A stretch of DNA of 64,000 bases from the NCBI GenBank assembly GCA_037176885.1, contig JAWWNJ010000008.1, forward strand, positions 992,001 to 1,056,000. Direction: 5' to 3'. Positions 1 to 10,553 of this stretch are shown here, in pieces. The translations under genes and the position numbers were made by a program. This DNA comes from Favolaschia claudopus. Its lineage: Eukaryota; Basidiomycota; Agaricomycetes; Agaricales; Mycenaceae. Numbering within the stretch: the stretch's first letter is position 1; every line of letters starts with the position of its first letter. The notes below the pieces were generated by a model. The model worked only from the letters and a program-made list of their open reading frames with translations, searched no databases and was not told where the DNA came from.

Positions 1-1259
1 CGAATTGTCAGGTGCGTCTCATGATGCTCGCCTTTGTCTCAAATTTCACTTGAACCAGGTATCGGAGAGAAGAAAATACTTGAAGCGTGTGGCGTAGCGC
101 TGAAAGTGGAACTCCCTGGGGTCGGTAATAATCTGCGTGAGCGCTTTTTCTGCTAGAATAAATGACTATACTGATACATTCTTGTTTCAGAGGTCTGTGT
201 TGCCTCGTGCCTCTGTACTGCACGCTGAGTTATTGAACAGGATCATTTCTGGAGTCCTTTTGTCACCGAAACAGATACGAAGTACGAATCCGTCGAAATC
301 ATGAGCGACCCTGCCCGAGCCGCACGGGAATGGAAGATCTAGTACGCTTTTCCTTAGTTAGTATGTTATCGCTGCCGTGCTCAACTCGACCCCAGCGAGG
401 AGTCAAAGAAGGGGATGCTGTCCGGGACATGCTCCACTCTGTACGCGTTTCTGCCCAAGAACAACTTCATGGATTCGGTGCCGAAGACGGGTCATTCATC
501 TATGAACCCGTCTTTGCACGCCGTTCAGAAGGAATGGCTTGCCGCTGACGATATCCCGTTCCTCGAGTATGTCCTGAAACTCAATGACACGCATGATTCT
601 CATCGACTCAAAGGGTCGCTCTATTCCCCGGGTGCCTCCCCGTTCCGGGCCTCAAACCCGAGCCAGGCAAGAGCTACTGCTCGGTCTTCCTCGCTTTGAC
701 GCACTCGTTCTCGAGCGGCTCGATACACATCACCTCTTCCGACCCACTTGCCGCCCCAGCGATCGACTATCGGCTCCTCGACAACGAAGTCGATCTCGAC
801 ATCCTGGTTCATGCCATCAAGTTTGCCAGGAAACTCGGCACCACGACAAGTCTCAGCTCTGTCTTCACGCAAGAGATCGTTCCGGGTCCGAGCGTTCAGA
901 CCGATGAAGAAATCAAGGAATTCATTAGGTCCAGCATTGACACTGTGTTCCACCCCATCGGCACGGCTGCGATGCTCCCGCGTGAAAAAGGCGGAGTCGT
1001 CAATTCATCGCTCAAAGTCTACGGGACGTCCAATCTCCGTGTGGTTCGTGATCGCATGCTGCTTCCCTCCGTGCATGCAGGGCTAAATAGACGCTAGGTT
1101 GACGCTTCCATCATCCCTATCCACCTGTCGGCCCATGTTCAGGCAACCGTGTACGCGATTGCCGAAAAGGTCAGTTTCCCTTTCCGGTTGTCGTTGCAGT
1201 ACACCCCTTCATACTCTTGTTAGGCGGCCGCGATTATTGCCCACGATCACCAACTCTGA
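1..1259 (+). pseudogene. GMC oxidoreductase, 3' part, decayed
   Basis: The gene enters from the left edge. Translation of 59-138 gives the GMC-family stretch GIGEKKILEACGV followed by ELPGVGNNL. Later segments give DPARAAREW, CSTLYAFLPKNNF and the C-terminal GMC domain HPIGTAAMLPREKGGVVN, ending VDASIIPIHLSAHVQATVYA. Introns are readable at 12-58, 1044-1097 and 1170-1223, and the stop is at 1257-1259. Family members are extracellular or peroxisomal FAD alcohol or sugar oxidases, and the conserved C-terminal His falls in the IPIHLSAH stretch. The reading frame is broken by a likely in-frame TGA at 226-228, a TAG at 340-342 just after REWKI, and a one-base shift near 645-652. It is therefore read as a pseudogene. 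Sequencing error could explain one break but hardly all three. Confidence 0.8.
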
Positions 1260-1559
1260 ATGCATAATCTGTCCTCTGCTTTTGTTACTTTTGTGCTCTT
1301 ATCAGATTCCCGTGTTCGTAAGTAATAAACCATCACATGTCGTCGATTTTCTGTTTAGCATCGAGTTCCATTTGTTCTGCATACGCCGCCTTTCTGTGAT
1401 CCTGTGCTGTCCCCCCACAATAATAATCCTAGAACAACGCCGTTTCTGCGGCGATCTGAGCATTAAGATAGATCTCCGTCCGACGAACCCAGATCCACCA
1501 TGCACGTACCGGCATACGGTCCACGCGTCACCGCGACTGTACTCCTGCAGAACACCACT

Positions 1560-1943
1560 CCGTTTCCCCCTCATCACCCAAGGACTTGCTCACTCAGGTC
1601 GGACAGGACCTCGTGCGAGAACATCCGGGAAATCATGCGAGCCCTCTTCGGTGATTCTATCATCGATCAAACGGGACCGGTATGGGGAGTCGACCAGGAG
1701 GGCGAACTCAGAGGCTGCTACCGCCCAAGCGGCCATCCAGGTGTAAGCAATACGCTTTAAGACGCAATAAATGGTAGCGACGTCCGTTCAGCTCTGGTTT
1801 GCGGCAGGAGACTTCTTCGCTTCTTGAGCGCTTTCGAAGGTGCTGGTAAGCATATATTCTATTCAATGACCTCCCTAAACCTTAGTATCTGTGCTTAGGC
1901 AATACAGATAAAGGCAATTCAGCTTGGTATATTGCAAGATTAG
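1560..1943 (+). pseudogene. Flavin-containing monooxygenase, C-terminal remnant
   Basis: Only the last part of an FAD/NAD(P)H monooxygenase-type protein is left. The diagnostic stretch is GDSIIDQTGPVWGVD, then EEL-like GELRGCYRPSGHPG. It continues across an intron (1743-1791) into LWFAAGDFFAS and across a second intron (1846-1898) into AIQIKAIQLG, with a stop at 1941-1943. An in-frame TGA at 1825-1827 sits where family members usually have Arg, so a single C-to-T change (CGA to TGA) would explain it. No N-terminal GxGxxG nucleotide-binding motif is found upstream, so the gene is truncated as well as interrupted. It lies just downstream of the GMC relic. The 300 bases between the two relics hold nothing recognisable. 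Confidence 0.72.
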
Positions 1944-2229
1944 CGTTGAGCAGACTAGGTATTCCTGTCAAATTTACCCTTTACGAATCAGTGTTCTGAT
2001 ATTTACTTATCAGATAGAAAATTGAGAAAGCTTTTCAAAGACTTTACATGATAACAACACTCCGGCTCAGTTGTAGTACATTCTGCGCAAAAGGTAAAAA
2101 TTGGTACCAAATCTCAACATTCAACTTTGGTCATATTTGGTCATCTTTACGCCCATTTACATTTTGATTGATCCACGTCTTCCACTGACCCCCCAACGAC
2201 GACGACTGTGCCAGTTGAGAACTGAGGGA

Positions 2230-3655
2230 ATGTCTTCGATGTTCCTGGGACCCATCTTTCCTCAAGAACTCTTGGATGCCATTGTGGGCCACATGAATCC
2301 CGAGGAGCATCTGGAGACCCTCAAATCTTGCTCCCTCGTAGCATCCGCACTACGCTACTCCAGCCAGCGGATTCTGCTCAGTCGCTTGAATTTGGAGTGG
2401 CATGACTACTATTCGATGGCAGAGCACTTTGCTGATTCGCCTCATTGTGCTGGCTATGTTACCACCGTCGTAATCGGGACAGAGACCCTTCGTCGTGCGG
2501 GCTGGGTTGGCGCACATGCGGACACTCTTGCTGAAGTCCTCTCCCAGTTGCATCAGGTCCAAAAATGTCAGCTCGGAGGAGGCGCCGTGATAACAGCGCC
2601 AGCTACACCTCCGCTCGTCCAGGACTTTCTTTCACGCCAACCGCTACGCGAGCTTGACCTCCGATCCGTCCAAATTCCGGCGTCGCTGCTTCTGAACTTC
2701 ATGAAATCAGTGCCTACAATCTCTCTGGACAGCGCTGTTGTGGCGAATGATGAAGCCACTTCCGCATCTCCCGTCGTCGGCGTACCAACAACTGCCCTCA
2801 CCACACTCACCGTGTATAGCCCACAGGTGGGGGAGTTCCTTGCCCAACCACAGTGTGTTCCTTTCCTTGCAAAACTGCAACATCTAGCTATAGAACATAG
2901 TGGTAGTTGGCCAGCAGCTTTGATCACAGCAGCGTCTTCAACGCTGCAGCACATCGAGTTCATGTGTCAATGTCAGTATTTCATCATACCCATACTTCCG
3001 CCTCAATTCACTGATCATTCTACTTTCGATCTGCAAAGACAATCCAATCGTGCAGTCAGAATTCCCGCGGCTGACTGCCCTTCGTGTTCTCGAATTCTCT
3101 CTTAGGGACTTGAAAAGCGTCTCGCAGACATCCGTTACAATCTTGGGAGCAACAAGAACACTGGCTACTTTGGTTCTTCCGCACATGTGCCCCGCGCTCG
3201 AGGAGGTCGTGATCAAGCGGAGGTTCCAAAGTGACCGGGAGGGCGGGAACCGGACCTCAGGCTATGTTTCTCTGATGGCGTTGTTGGATACTCTGCTCAC
3301 GGCCTACCCCATCCCGCCCCGCGCTACCTGGTTTCTCGTGATGGAAAATGGAAGCCCGAGTGTCTTCGACGCATTTGCTAATGCTGTACGGGTGGGTATG
3401 CCTGGAGCCGAGGAAAGTGGTCGACTTGCTCTCAGAGGACAAGTTTCTTCTGGTCCGCATGCTACAAAGAGGGTCAGCGTCGTTTCTACGTCTGCACTTG
3501 TGAATGAATTGCTGATGTGTGCTTTAGCCTTTCCCTCTTTGAATTACATCATGGAATCAAAGAAGATATATGCATCGAGCGGGACTCCGCTCAGCGTACC
3601 AGCACGTTACTCTCTTGGATATAATATAATGGGTCTGGGCCCGGGGCTCCAGTGA
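2230..3655 (+). CDS. F-box-like protein with degenerate LRR region
   Basis: Two exons (2230-2971, 3039-3655) are joined across an intron with a GTCAGT donor and a TGCAAAG acceptor, giving about 452 residues. The N-terminus (FLGPIFPQELLDAIVGHM, then a Cys-Ser-Leu-Val stretch) is the pattern of basidiomycete F-box-like proteins, in which an about 45-residue F-box is followed by a weak leucine-rich region. Such proteins are thought to be SCF ubiquitin-ligase substrate adaptors, but the substrate cannot be told from sequence. The ATG at 2230 is chosen because the F-box starts a few residues later; the frame is open upstream but has no better start. The family is large and fast-evolving in these fungi. 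Confidence 0.68.
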
Positions 3656-3915
3656 ATTTATCTAGTTTTTTGTGTGCGGAGACACCAATCTACCAACGTG
3701 CAAAAACCTATGGCCTCGATTCCAAATAAAATCACGGGAAAATATTCTGAATATTCTACTCTCATTGCCCGAACCCCACAGCAAATTTCTATCGAATTTG
3801 TTCCATCTCGCACCCAATCGTTGAATTGGGCGGTCAACACAAATCGTGGGAAACGCCCACGTGACACGCGACGCGCTCCACACAGTGACACACCTCTTGA
3901 ACCTCCACTCTCACC

Positions 3916-5082
3916 ATGCCCAGAGCCAAAGACGCGGTGACTGCCGTCCCCGATGGGTTCATCCAGATCAACGACCACCCGGCGGAGCTGTGGTCTCAGG
4001 CAGCCTTCGACCGCGTCGAAGGTCTGCACGACGAAGAGCGGAACCGGGACCCTGACGCGCATGAGTGAGTGATATCAACGCGTCGAAAACGCGCCTGCCT
4101 GACGTTCTATAGCATGTACATCTATAATGACTACTTTGGATACGCGTGCTGCGACTTGGTGAGCTGAAAGCTTGCACTTCTGTTTGCGGACTGACGCGCC
4201 GCGATCTGAAGCTCAAAAGAGAAATGCTGGCTGTTGGAAAGCTGGTCGCGAGTAAAAAAGAGAAACACACGCTGGCTACGTTCCACAGAATTGAGGCGTT
4301 GACGCTCTACATGTGTCACAGCGGCGCGGCGGATACCTTCCATAGTGCGTCTACAATTTTTTTTTTTTGCGTTTGGTTTCAGCGAGCTGAGGGAGAAATC
4401 ATGCAAAAGCCATCGATGACGGTGAATTCGCAGACGTCTTGTATACCGCCTTTGGCTCCCTCTGCTTGACATACCTCCTCAATCTCGAGAGCGCCGCAAA
4501 ACCGCAAAAGCTTGGCCCAACGCACCCATTGAATGTCCTTAACCTCGAGAATGTCATTCGCACAGCTGCTAAGGGTGCGTTTTATATTCTAATTTCCCCT
4601 TCCTTTGTCGTCTTTGCAATTGCTTACCCCGACATTTAGCGATCATGCAATTCGCGGATATGGGCTTCGAAAACGAGCCGAATGAAGTTTCCGACGCGAT
4701 GCTCCGCGTCCTTGAGCGCAACGATATGAACGGGACGCCCAAGGAGAAACTCCTCCTCGGCAAATCCGCTGATTCAGAGGACGAAGACGACGATGCTGAT
4801 AAAGAGAACGAGGTCGAACAAGGAGAAGACGACGAGAGAGTGAAATCTCACCGCCCCAAGAAGAAAGCTCGGTGGTCAGGGGCGGACGACGTGGACGTAC
4901 GCGACGCCGCAAAGACGTGGAAAGCAAGTAAGGCGATGAAGGCGTTGAGGGAGGCGGAGGCGCCATTTGAGTTTTATGGACGTCCTTGGGATATCACGAA
5001 GTGGACGAAGGAGGAGGTGGACAGGGAGAAAGCACGTTTCGCGGGTACTTTGTCTGACGACAACGCCGTTGGGTTCATATGA
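3916..5082 (+). CDS. Unrecognised protein with acidic tail and NLS
   Basis: Five exons are proposed: 3916-4064, 4113-4158, 4212-4344, 4392-4574 and 4640-5082. All phases close, giving 317 residues. Exon 1 encodes MPRAKDAVTAVPDGFIQIND; exons 2-4 read MYIYNDYFGYACCDL and DDGEFADVLYTAFG; exon 5 has an acidic run (DSEDEDDDADKENE) followed by a basic nuclear-localisation-like RPKKKAR. I do not recognise the family. The acidic stretch next to the NLS suggests a nuclear or chromatin-associated protein, by inference only. The acceptor of exon 4 (CTGAG at 4387-4391) is unusual. The stronger TTTCAG at 4377-4382 would put a TGA in frame, so that junction needs cDNA. Confidence 0.6.
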
Positions 5083-6153
5083 GTTCATTTTGTTTTCGCG
5101 TTACCTCTTGATACTTCACGCTAATAAGATATATACAGTTCTGTCTAGCTAGTCAATTCGTTGCATAATATTCGCTTTGCTGGAATCCATGCTTTCTAAA
5201 TGTGGCGGTCTGGCGAATGCTCCCGTTGTTCCCCCGACGGGCGTTTCGTCCCAAGCTACGCTGACCGAGGACAACAGATTCTGTTGAAACGATGAAAAGA
5301 AAATTATCGAGAAGGTTCTCCTTGAGGTACATGATTCATTGAATTTGCCTGCTTGGACGAATCTGAGCTCAGGTTAGCTTCGTACTCGGCGCCTGTTGCT
5401 GTTCAAGAAGTTCATCTCCTGGCCGAAAAAGACACAAGATTGCAGTTGAACATGCCGTTGAGTTTTGCATGATCCATTTCACCGTCTTTTACCTCGGTCA
5501 TCCCTCGGGCAAGCTTCCAACATGAGATTCTACTGCCAGAAAATAAGATCCCGACATTTCTTCTACTCCGCGTGATGCTCCGTGTTCGACTTGCCTCGGT
5601 CATCCTTCGGCCATGCATGTTCAGAACACTTTCTTTGGACCTGCCGAACGTTCTAGATCATTCGTTGGTTTGCGCCATCGTCGCCGATTATTCTCGCATT
5701 CTCGGCTCCAAAATCTTCCTTGGTTGACTTGCACATTCACACAACTCACTCTCTTGTGCATACTTGGCTGATATTTTAGGACTTGATTCTCAGCGTCGGA
5801 AATCCGGCCGCGGCGAAAGGACAGGTTGGCCGTTTTGTCCGTCCCACTTACTATACTTACTCAGCTTTGTAGGAGTGCATCGTAAGTAACTCGGACCGAC
5901 CGCGTACGGATACCTATTTACCCATCTTCCGCCGACGCTTGAAGTGTGACACGTGCAAGTCTCCAACAAGCTCACTGGTCACCCGGATCCTGGTCCGATT
6001 CGAAGTCTCGGACTTTTGGATCGTATTGGTCCAAAAGACGTCGTCATGTTTGTGATTCGCGCAATGTGGGGGATGATCTGCAGTTGTATAAATACGGCCT
6101 CGCGGTGTGTCTTCTCCGCGTCGTTCCCTTCGATCTTGAGTCTCTTTTCGCTA
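5083..6153. other. Intergenic, no gene seen
   Basis: About 1.1 kb between a 3' end and the start of the asparagine-synthetase-like gene. Both strands are broken by stops. A short phrase, CCTCGGTCATCC, occurs twice (near 5490 and 5586). Nothing else recognisable was found. Confidence 0.5.
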
Positions 6154-8640
6154 ATGTGTGGTCTGACAGCAGCATTCTATCCAGACGGTGTTGAGCCTCC
6201 GTCCACCGACGCGCTATTTCAAGCTCTCGGCGCGTCGCTCGAGCTCATCAAGCACCGTGGCCCAGATTCGCGGGGTGTCTATGTCTCCCCAGATCGCCGC
6301 GTGGGTACGCCGGTCCAAGCGATTTCGATTTCCTACCCAATTGCTAACCTTCGCGATCTCATTTCAAGGACTTGGCCATGCGAGACTTTCTATCATCGAC
6401 CTCTCAACCGGCCAGCAACCCCTCTCTGACGAAGATGATCTCATCCATGCCGTCGTGACGGGGGAGATTTACGACCATGATCGTATTCGGGACGAAATGC
6501 AACAACAGGGGTATTCGTTCAAAACCAAATCCGACTCTGAGTTGGTGGTTCAGTTGTACGTTCCTTTTCCGGTTTTGTTACTACGTGTCATTCGTTATTA
6601 TTGACGTTCTGGATAGATACAAACGCTACGGCACCAACATGTTGTCTCACCTGCGTGGGGAGTTTGCGTTCGTTCTATACGACGTGGAAAGGCGCATGCT
6701 CTTTGCCGCCCGAGACAGGTTCGGAATCAAGCCGCTTTATTACACCATCTACAAAGGCTGCATCTTGTTTGCGAGCGAAATGAAGGCCTTCCTCGGAATG
6801 GGCTGGAAAGCCGAGTGGGACATGGAGAGTATTCTTAACAACGCAGATTTTTGTGATGAGCGTACGGTGTTTCGAGGCGCGAAGAAGGTATGCGACTCAA
6901 ATTCGGATGCGCCGTATATTAAGCTCAGCCTTCCCACCTCAGCTCGCCGCCGGCACCTACGCCCTGTGCCGTGCCTCAGGAGACGTGGAAATCGCACCTT
7001 ACTGGGGACGTTTCATACCCACCAGCTAATTCTATTCCTCCTCCGACGTCCGTTGACGAGGTAGCTCTGAAAGTACGGGAACTCCTCGTCGAGTCCGTAC
7101 GTCTCCGACTACGCTCGGATGTTCCGTGGGCAGTCTATTTGAGCGGAGGAATCGACAGCTCCGCCGTTGCTGGGATCGCTGTTTCCTTATTGCGTGAGAA
7201 GGATCCGAATGCGACGTTGACAACCTTTACTTTGTCGTATGTTGGTGGGTTATATTTGTTTTTATTCAGGATTGTTTCATCCGCTGAGTTGTTTTTCTTT
7301 TTGCTTAAATTTGTTTTCCAACGAAACCAGAGGATGAAGCCACAGATGAGACTCCGCTCGCAATTCGTTCAGCAGCCCATCTTGGTGTCGAACTCGTCAA
7401 GGTCGCAGCAACAGAAGCAAGGCTTGTCGGAGCACTGGAAGAATCCGTGTACCACTCGGAGTGTCCCGTTAACAGCTTCCACGCGCCGGGGAAAATTTTA
7501 CTCTCAAAAGCCGTTCGTGAGGCTGGCTTCAAGGTGAATTATCTACTTGAGCAACTCGCGAATTTGAAAACTCACTGTTCATTCAAGGTCGCTCTATCCG
7601 GCGAAGGATCAGACGAAATATTTGGCGGCTACCCATGGCTGCCTCTTGACTACCTCCGAGACCCCGATCCAGCCGGTGCATCCCTCGGCCTTGCCCTCCC
7701 CACCGAAGACGAACGCCAGGCCCTCACAGAACAATACCGTAATAACGTGCGACGCATGTGGAACGTTCTTTCTCTGAACCAAACTTCCGCTCCTCGACTG
7801 TTGAATCTCAGCACGCCGCTGACTCTCGCGGGGATGTGGCTTGGGGATCCCGCGGTATATGAACCACGTGTGATTGAGAAGAACGGACGCCCGAATGTAT
7901 TGCGTACGCTGGAAGAAGGGATTGGGGCGCGAGTCAGCAATTATGATGCGTTGGGGACTTGGCATGGGTTGCATGTTGCTCACGTACGTTGCACTGATTT
8001 TTTTTCCGTCAAAAGCTTGCTGAGCAGAAACAATCAGTATGTGACGGTTAAAAGCTTACTCGGTAGAGCGATCTTAAACTGCGTCGGGGATCGTAGCGAT
8101 ATGGCCAATGCCGTTGAAAGTCGAGTATCGTTCCTTGACCATCATCTCGTGGACTACGTCAATAGCTTACCGCCGTGAGCATTCATCCATATTTTCCCCT
8201 CCAATGATTATACTTTCCTGACGCCCGTATAAAACAGCTCCCTCAAACTCCGCCCCATGCCCAATCCCGACCCCACCAAAAAATGGATTCTCGTCGAAAA
8301 ATGGATCCTCCGCGAAGCAGTCAAACCCTTCGTCACCCCCGAAATCTACACACGCCGAAAGATTCCCTTCAATCCGGCGCCCGCCAATGGTCCGCCTGCG
8401 GGTTCCACCGACAAGCTCGTCCCGCTGCAGAGGCACCTGAAGGCGCGGATCACTCAGGATGCTGTCGAAAAGTTGGGATTCATTAGTTGGCCATTCGTCA
8501 GTGAGGCGTTGAAGGGGTATTTGGAGAACCCCAATTTCGTGGGGCAGGGTGGCATCGATCCGAGAGCGAGAATTTTGATGACGGTGTTGAGTTTCATTGT
8601 GCTGCAGGAGAAGTTTGCGGTGGAGACGTACAAGCCGTGA
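6154..8640 (+). CDS. Asparagine synthetase-like, one-base frameshift
   Basis: Eight exons: 6154-6304, 6369-6555, 6617-6887, 6943-7244, 7331-7533, 7588-7983, 8038-8174, 8238-8640. The start MCGLTAAFYPDG leaves Cys2 as the class II glutamine amidotransferase nucleophile once Met is removed. HRGPDSRG, GHARLSIIDL and ARDRFGIKPLYY complete the glutaminase domain. The synthetase half has the PP-loop LSGGIDSSAVAG, then LSGEGSDEIFGGYPW and NAVESRVSFLDHHLVDYVN. The enzyme would make Asn, or amidate another carboxylate, from Gln and ATP in the cytosol. The GGGG at 7004-7007 has one base too many: the expected YWDVSYPP frame is restored only if one G is dropped, and then the coding length (2049 nt, 682 residues) divides by three. 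As read, the protein would stop shortly after TGGGGACG. Confidence 0.85.
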
Positions 8641-9028
8641 AAGAATTTGTGGTGCCTTGATTTTTACACATGCGCCATGAAGAAATATTTAGTTCAAATC
8701 AGATTTCACTTGCCTACAACGAAATAGCTACTCCTCTTAACATACTGCGGACATACTTGTGCAAAATCATCCAATCAAGCTGCAGTAGGCTTGGAAACAT
8801 CGCTGTTGTTGATGGGCGCCCTATTATGCCAAGCCTACCAGCGGGCACTGGTTCTAACTAACTGACTGGCTAATGTAGGCGGTGTATTCGGTACCCCGCG
8901 ATTCACAAGTTCGATATTCGCTTGGCAGAGCAACGTAAATTCGCCGTTTATGAGCGTTTGTGCAGCATTTCGTCTTCCCTTCTGCATCCCACTCTTCATT
9001 TTTTCGTTCTATCATTATCATTCTCTCC
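8641..9028. other. Intergenic with a 10-bp inverted repeat
   Basis: No gene. GTAGGCTTGG (8785-8794) pairs with CCAAGCCTAC (8829-8838) across a 34-nt loop. This could be a terminator or 3'-UTR hairpin of the preceding gene, or chance. Confidence 0.4.
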
Positions 9029-9620
9029 ATGTTCTCCCCCGCGTCGATCGCAATTCTTTCTTTTCTTTCTCTATCTTCCTTCACCATCAGTGCCCCGCTG
9101 GTTCGTTTCCCTTCTCTTCATTCTCTTCATATGAGAAGATTCAAAACCTCGATGCTTACCTGGACTAATATTCTCATCAGAACGCCCGCAAGCAACCCTT
9201 TAACCCGCTCTTCTGCACCGGAACTGGCAGAGACCGCGTCTGTCGTCCATTGAACCAAAACGGCAAAGAGTGCACAAACACGCCGGGGATCACCTCGCTT
9301 GTGCTCAGCAAGGATGCGGATTGTTTCGCGTTTCCGTGCGTCACGTCTTGCCCTCCCTACATACCTCCTTCCCTGTCAATGATTTTCAAGCTAATTCAAC
9401 TACTTATCACCACAGACAACCAAATTGCGACTTCAACGTCGACCAGGCCGTGAAGAATTTCTTCTCGGACACACAGGAAGATCTAGGCGGGCAGGGAATC
9501 CAGAGCGTTCAATGTTCGCAGGATATCGGAACTGTGAATGGGTTTACGGCGGGGTCGGAGCAGGATATCGCACAACAGAAGGCAGATGCGCTGAAGGGGA
9601 TTGAGATACCTATGGATTGA
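9029..9620 (+). CDS. Small secreted cysteine-containing protein
   Basis: Three exons (9029-9100, 9181-9335, 9416-9620) give 143 residues. The N-terminus MFSPASIAILSFLSLSSF continues TISAPL, a clear signal peptide, and exon 1 ends at the likely cleavage site. The mature part has six Cys (in FCTG, RVCRP, KECTN, DADCF, PNCDF and VQCSQ), compatible with three disulfides. It is acidic and Gln-rich near the C-terminus (EQDIAQQKADALKG). No domain is recognised. Size, secretion and even Cys count fit the broad class of fungal small secreted proteins, some of which are effectors, but no function can be assigned. The intron after the signal peptide begins GTTCGT, a less common donor. Confidence 0.68.
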
Positions 9621-9692
9621 TACCTACCGCGTTAAGTGTCAACGCGGGTCCTAGGCAGGCTTCACGGTCGTCTTCAACGTGTGTAGACAAAC

Positions 9693-10182
9693 GAATATTC
9701 CCACGGTTGAAAATACCGTTGATGTGTTTAAATTGGTAACCTGTGGCTGTTATGTACTGACTGCATGTTAGGATGAGTTAGTTAAATGAGGAGAATAGAT
9801 AGATTGAATTTTCAGAGATACAACTTTGTGTCCGCCAGCCTTGTCTTTACAGCAGGAGATTTGCGAGCAGCACTCGGAGAAGTATCAGCAAACATTAATA
9901 TTGTGGATGCAGCGACGAGGCATGACGTATTCCAATGCTGTAGGACATGTTAAGTTTAGAAGGAACAAGGTACCTTGCGCTTAGGTAGTAAAATACAACG
10001 CAAGGACTCTGTTTACTACATAGAATAGTTTTTTCAACCGTGGAAGCACTTGCCGTAATCTAATCTAATAGCCATCGATCAAATGTTTTCATCCATCCAT
10101 TCTTCTCGGCTCCTGAAGGCCTGAAGGCCTGACGGTTGAATTCGACAACTGTTATTATGATTGCATTGTTACTTCTTCTTCC
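9693..10182 (+). repeat. Direct repeat copy A with TIR element inside
   Basis: This stretch is alignable, with divergence, to 15343-15830 in the same orientation. Both copies begin GAATATTCCCACGGTTGAAAA and contain a unit bounded by inverted CCACGGTTGAAAA / TTTTCAACCGTGG (9701-9713 and 10031-10043, 343 bp). They continue through TTGCCGTAATC and CATCCATCC beyond the right inverted repeat. There is no coding capacity. A MITE carried inside a larger segmental duplication is the simplest reading. Its right edge abuts the inverted-duplicate arm that begins at 10183. Confidence 0.65.
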
Positions 10183-10279
10183 AATGACAGACTCTCAGTA
10201 TCAAAGTCAGCCCCAATCCGAGAGCAATCCGAGAGCATTCACGGAGTTGCTAGCATGACAGTGGAGATCCGGACAACAC
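10183..10279 (+). repeat. Left arm of inverted duplicate of 23.88-24.95 kb
   Basis: Starting at TTCTTCCAATGACAGACTCT, this sequence matches the reverse complement of about 24842-24953 (TCAGTATCAAAGTCAGC, GGAGATCCGGACAACA). Identity stops at about 10279 and resumes at 14373, where the parental copy is continuous. The duplicate is therefore split by about 4.1 kb that contains the STAND gene. Confidence 0.72.
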
Positions 10280-10459
10280 CGTTTCATTCGCGACTCTGTC
10301 AGATGTTGTCAACACTTCGTGTGATGTCAACTGAGCATTATAATGCAAGTCAACAACCCAATAAGTAGTCATAAAACTGCACATGATCCCTACAGATCTG
10401 ATTGGAACAACCCAAAGATAGCGAGCCACGAACTCGGTGGGCCGGGCCGTCTGCGCGCT

Positions 10460-10470
10460 AAATATATCTT
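10460..10470 (+). promoter_or_regulatory. TATA-like box of the STAND gene
   Basis: TAAATATATCT lies about 85 bp upstream of the proposed ATG at 10554, after a short GC-rich stretch. Position and sequence suit a TATA element. Confidence 0.4.
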
Positions 10471-10553
10471 TTTAGGCACTCACCATCACAACGTGGAGTC
10501 AACGTGCCCACGCATCTCTCACCCCAACCACGACGACAAGCAAAGCAAAGACG

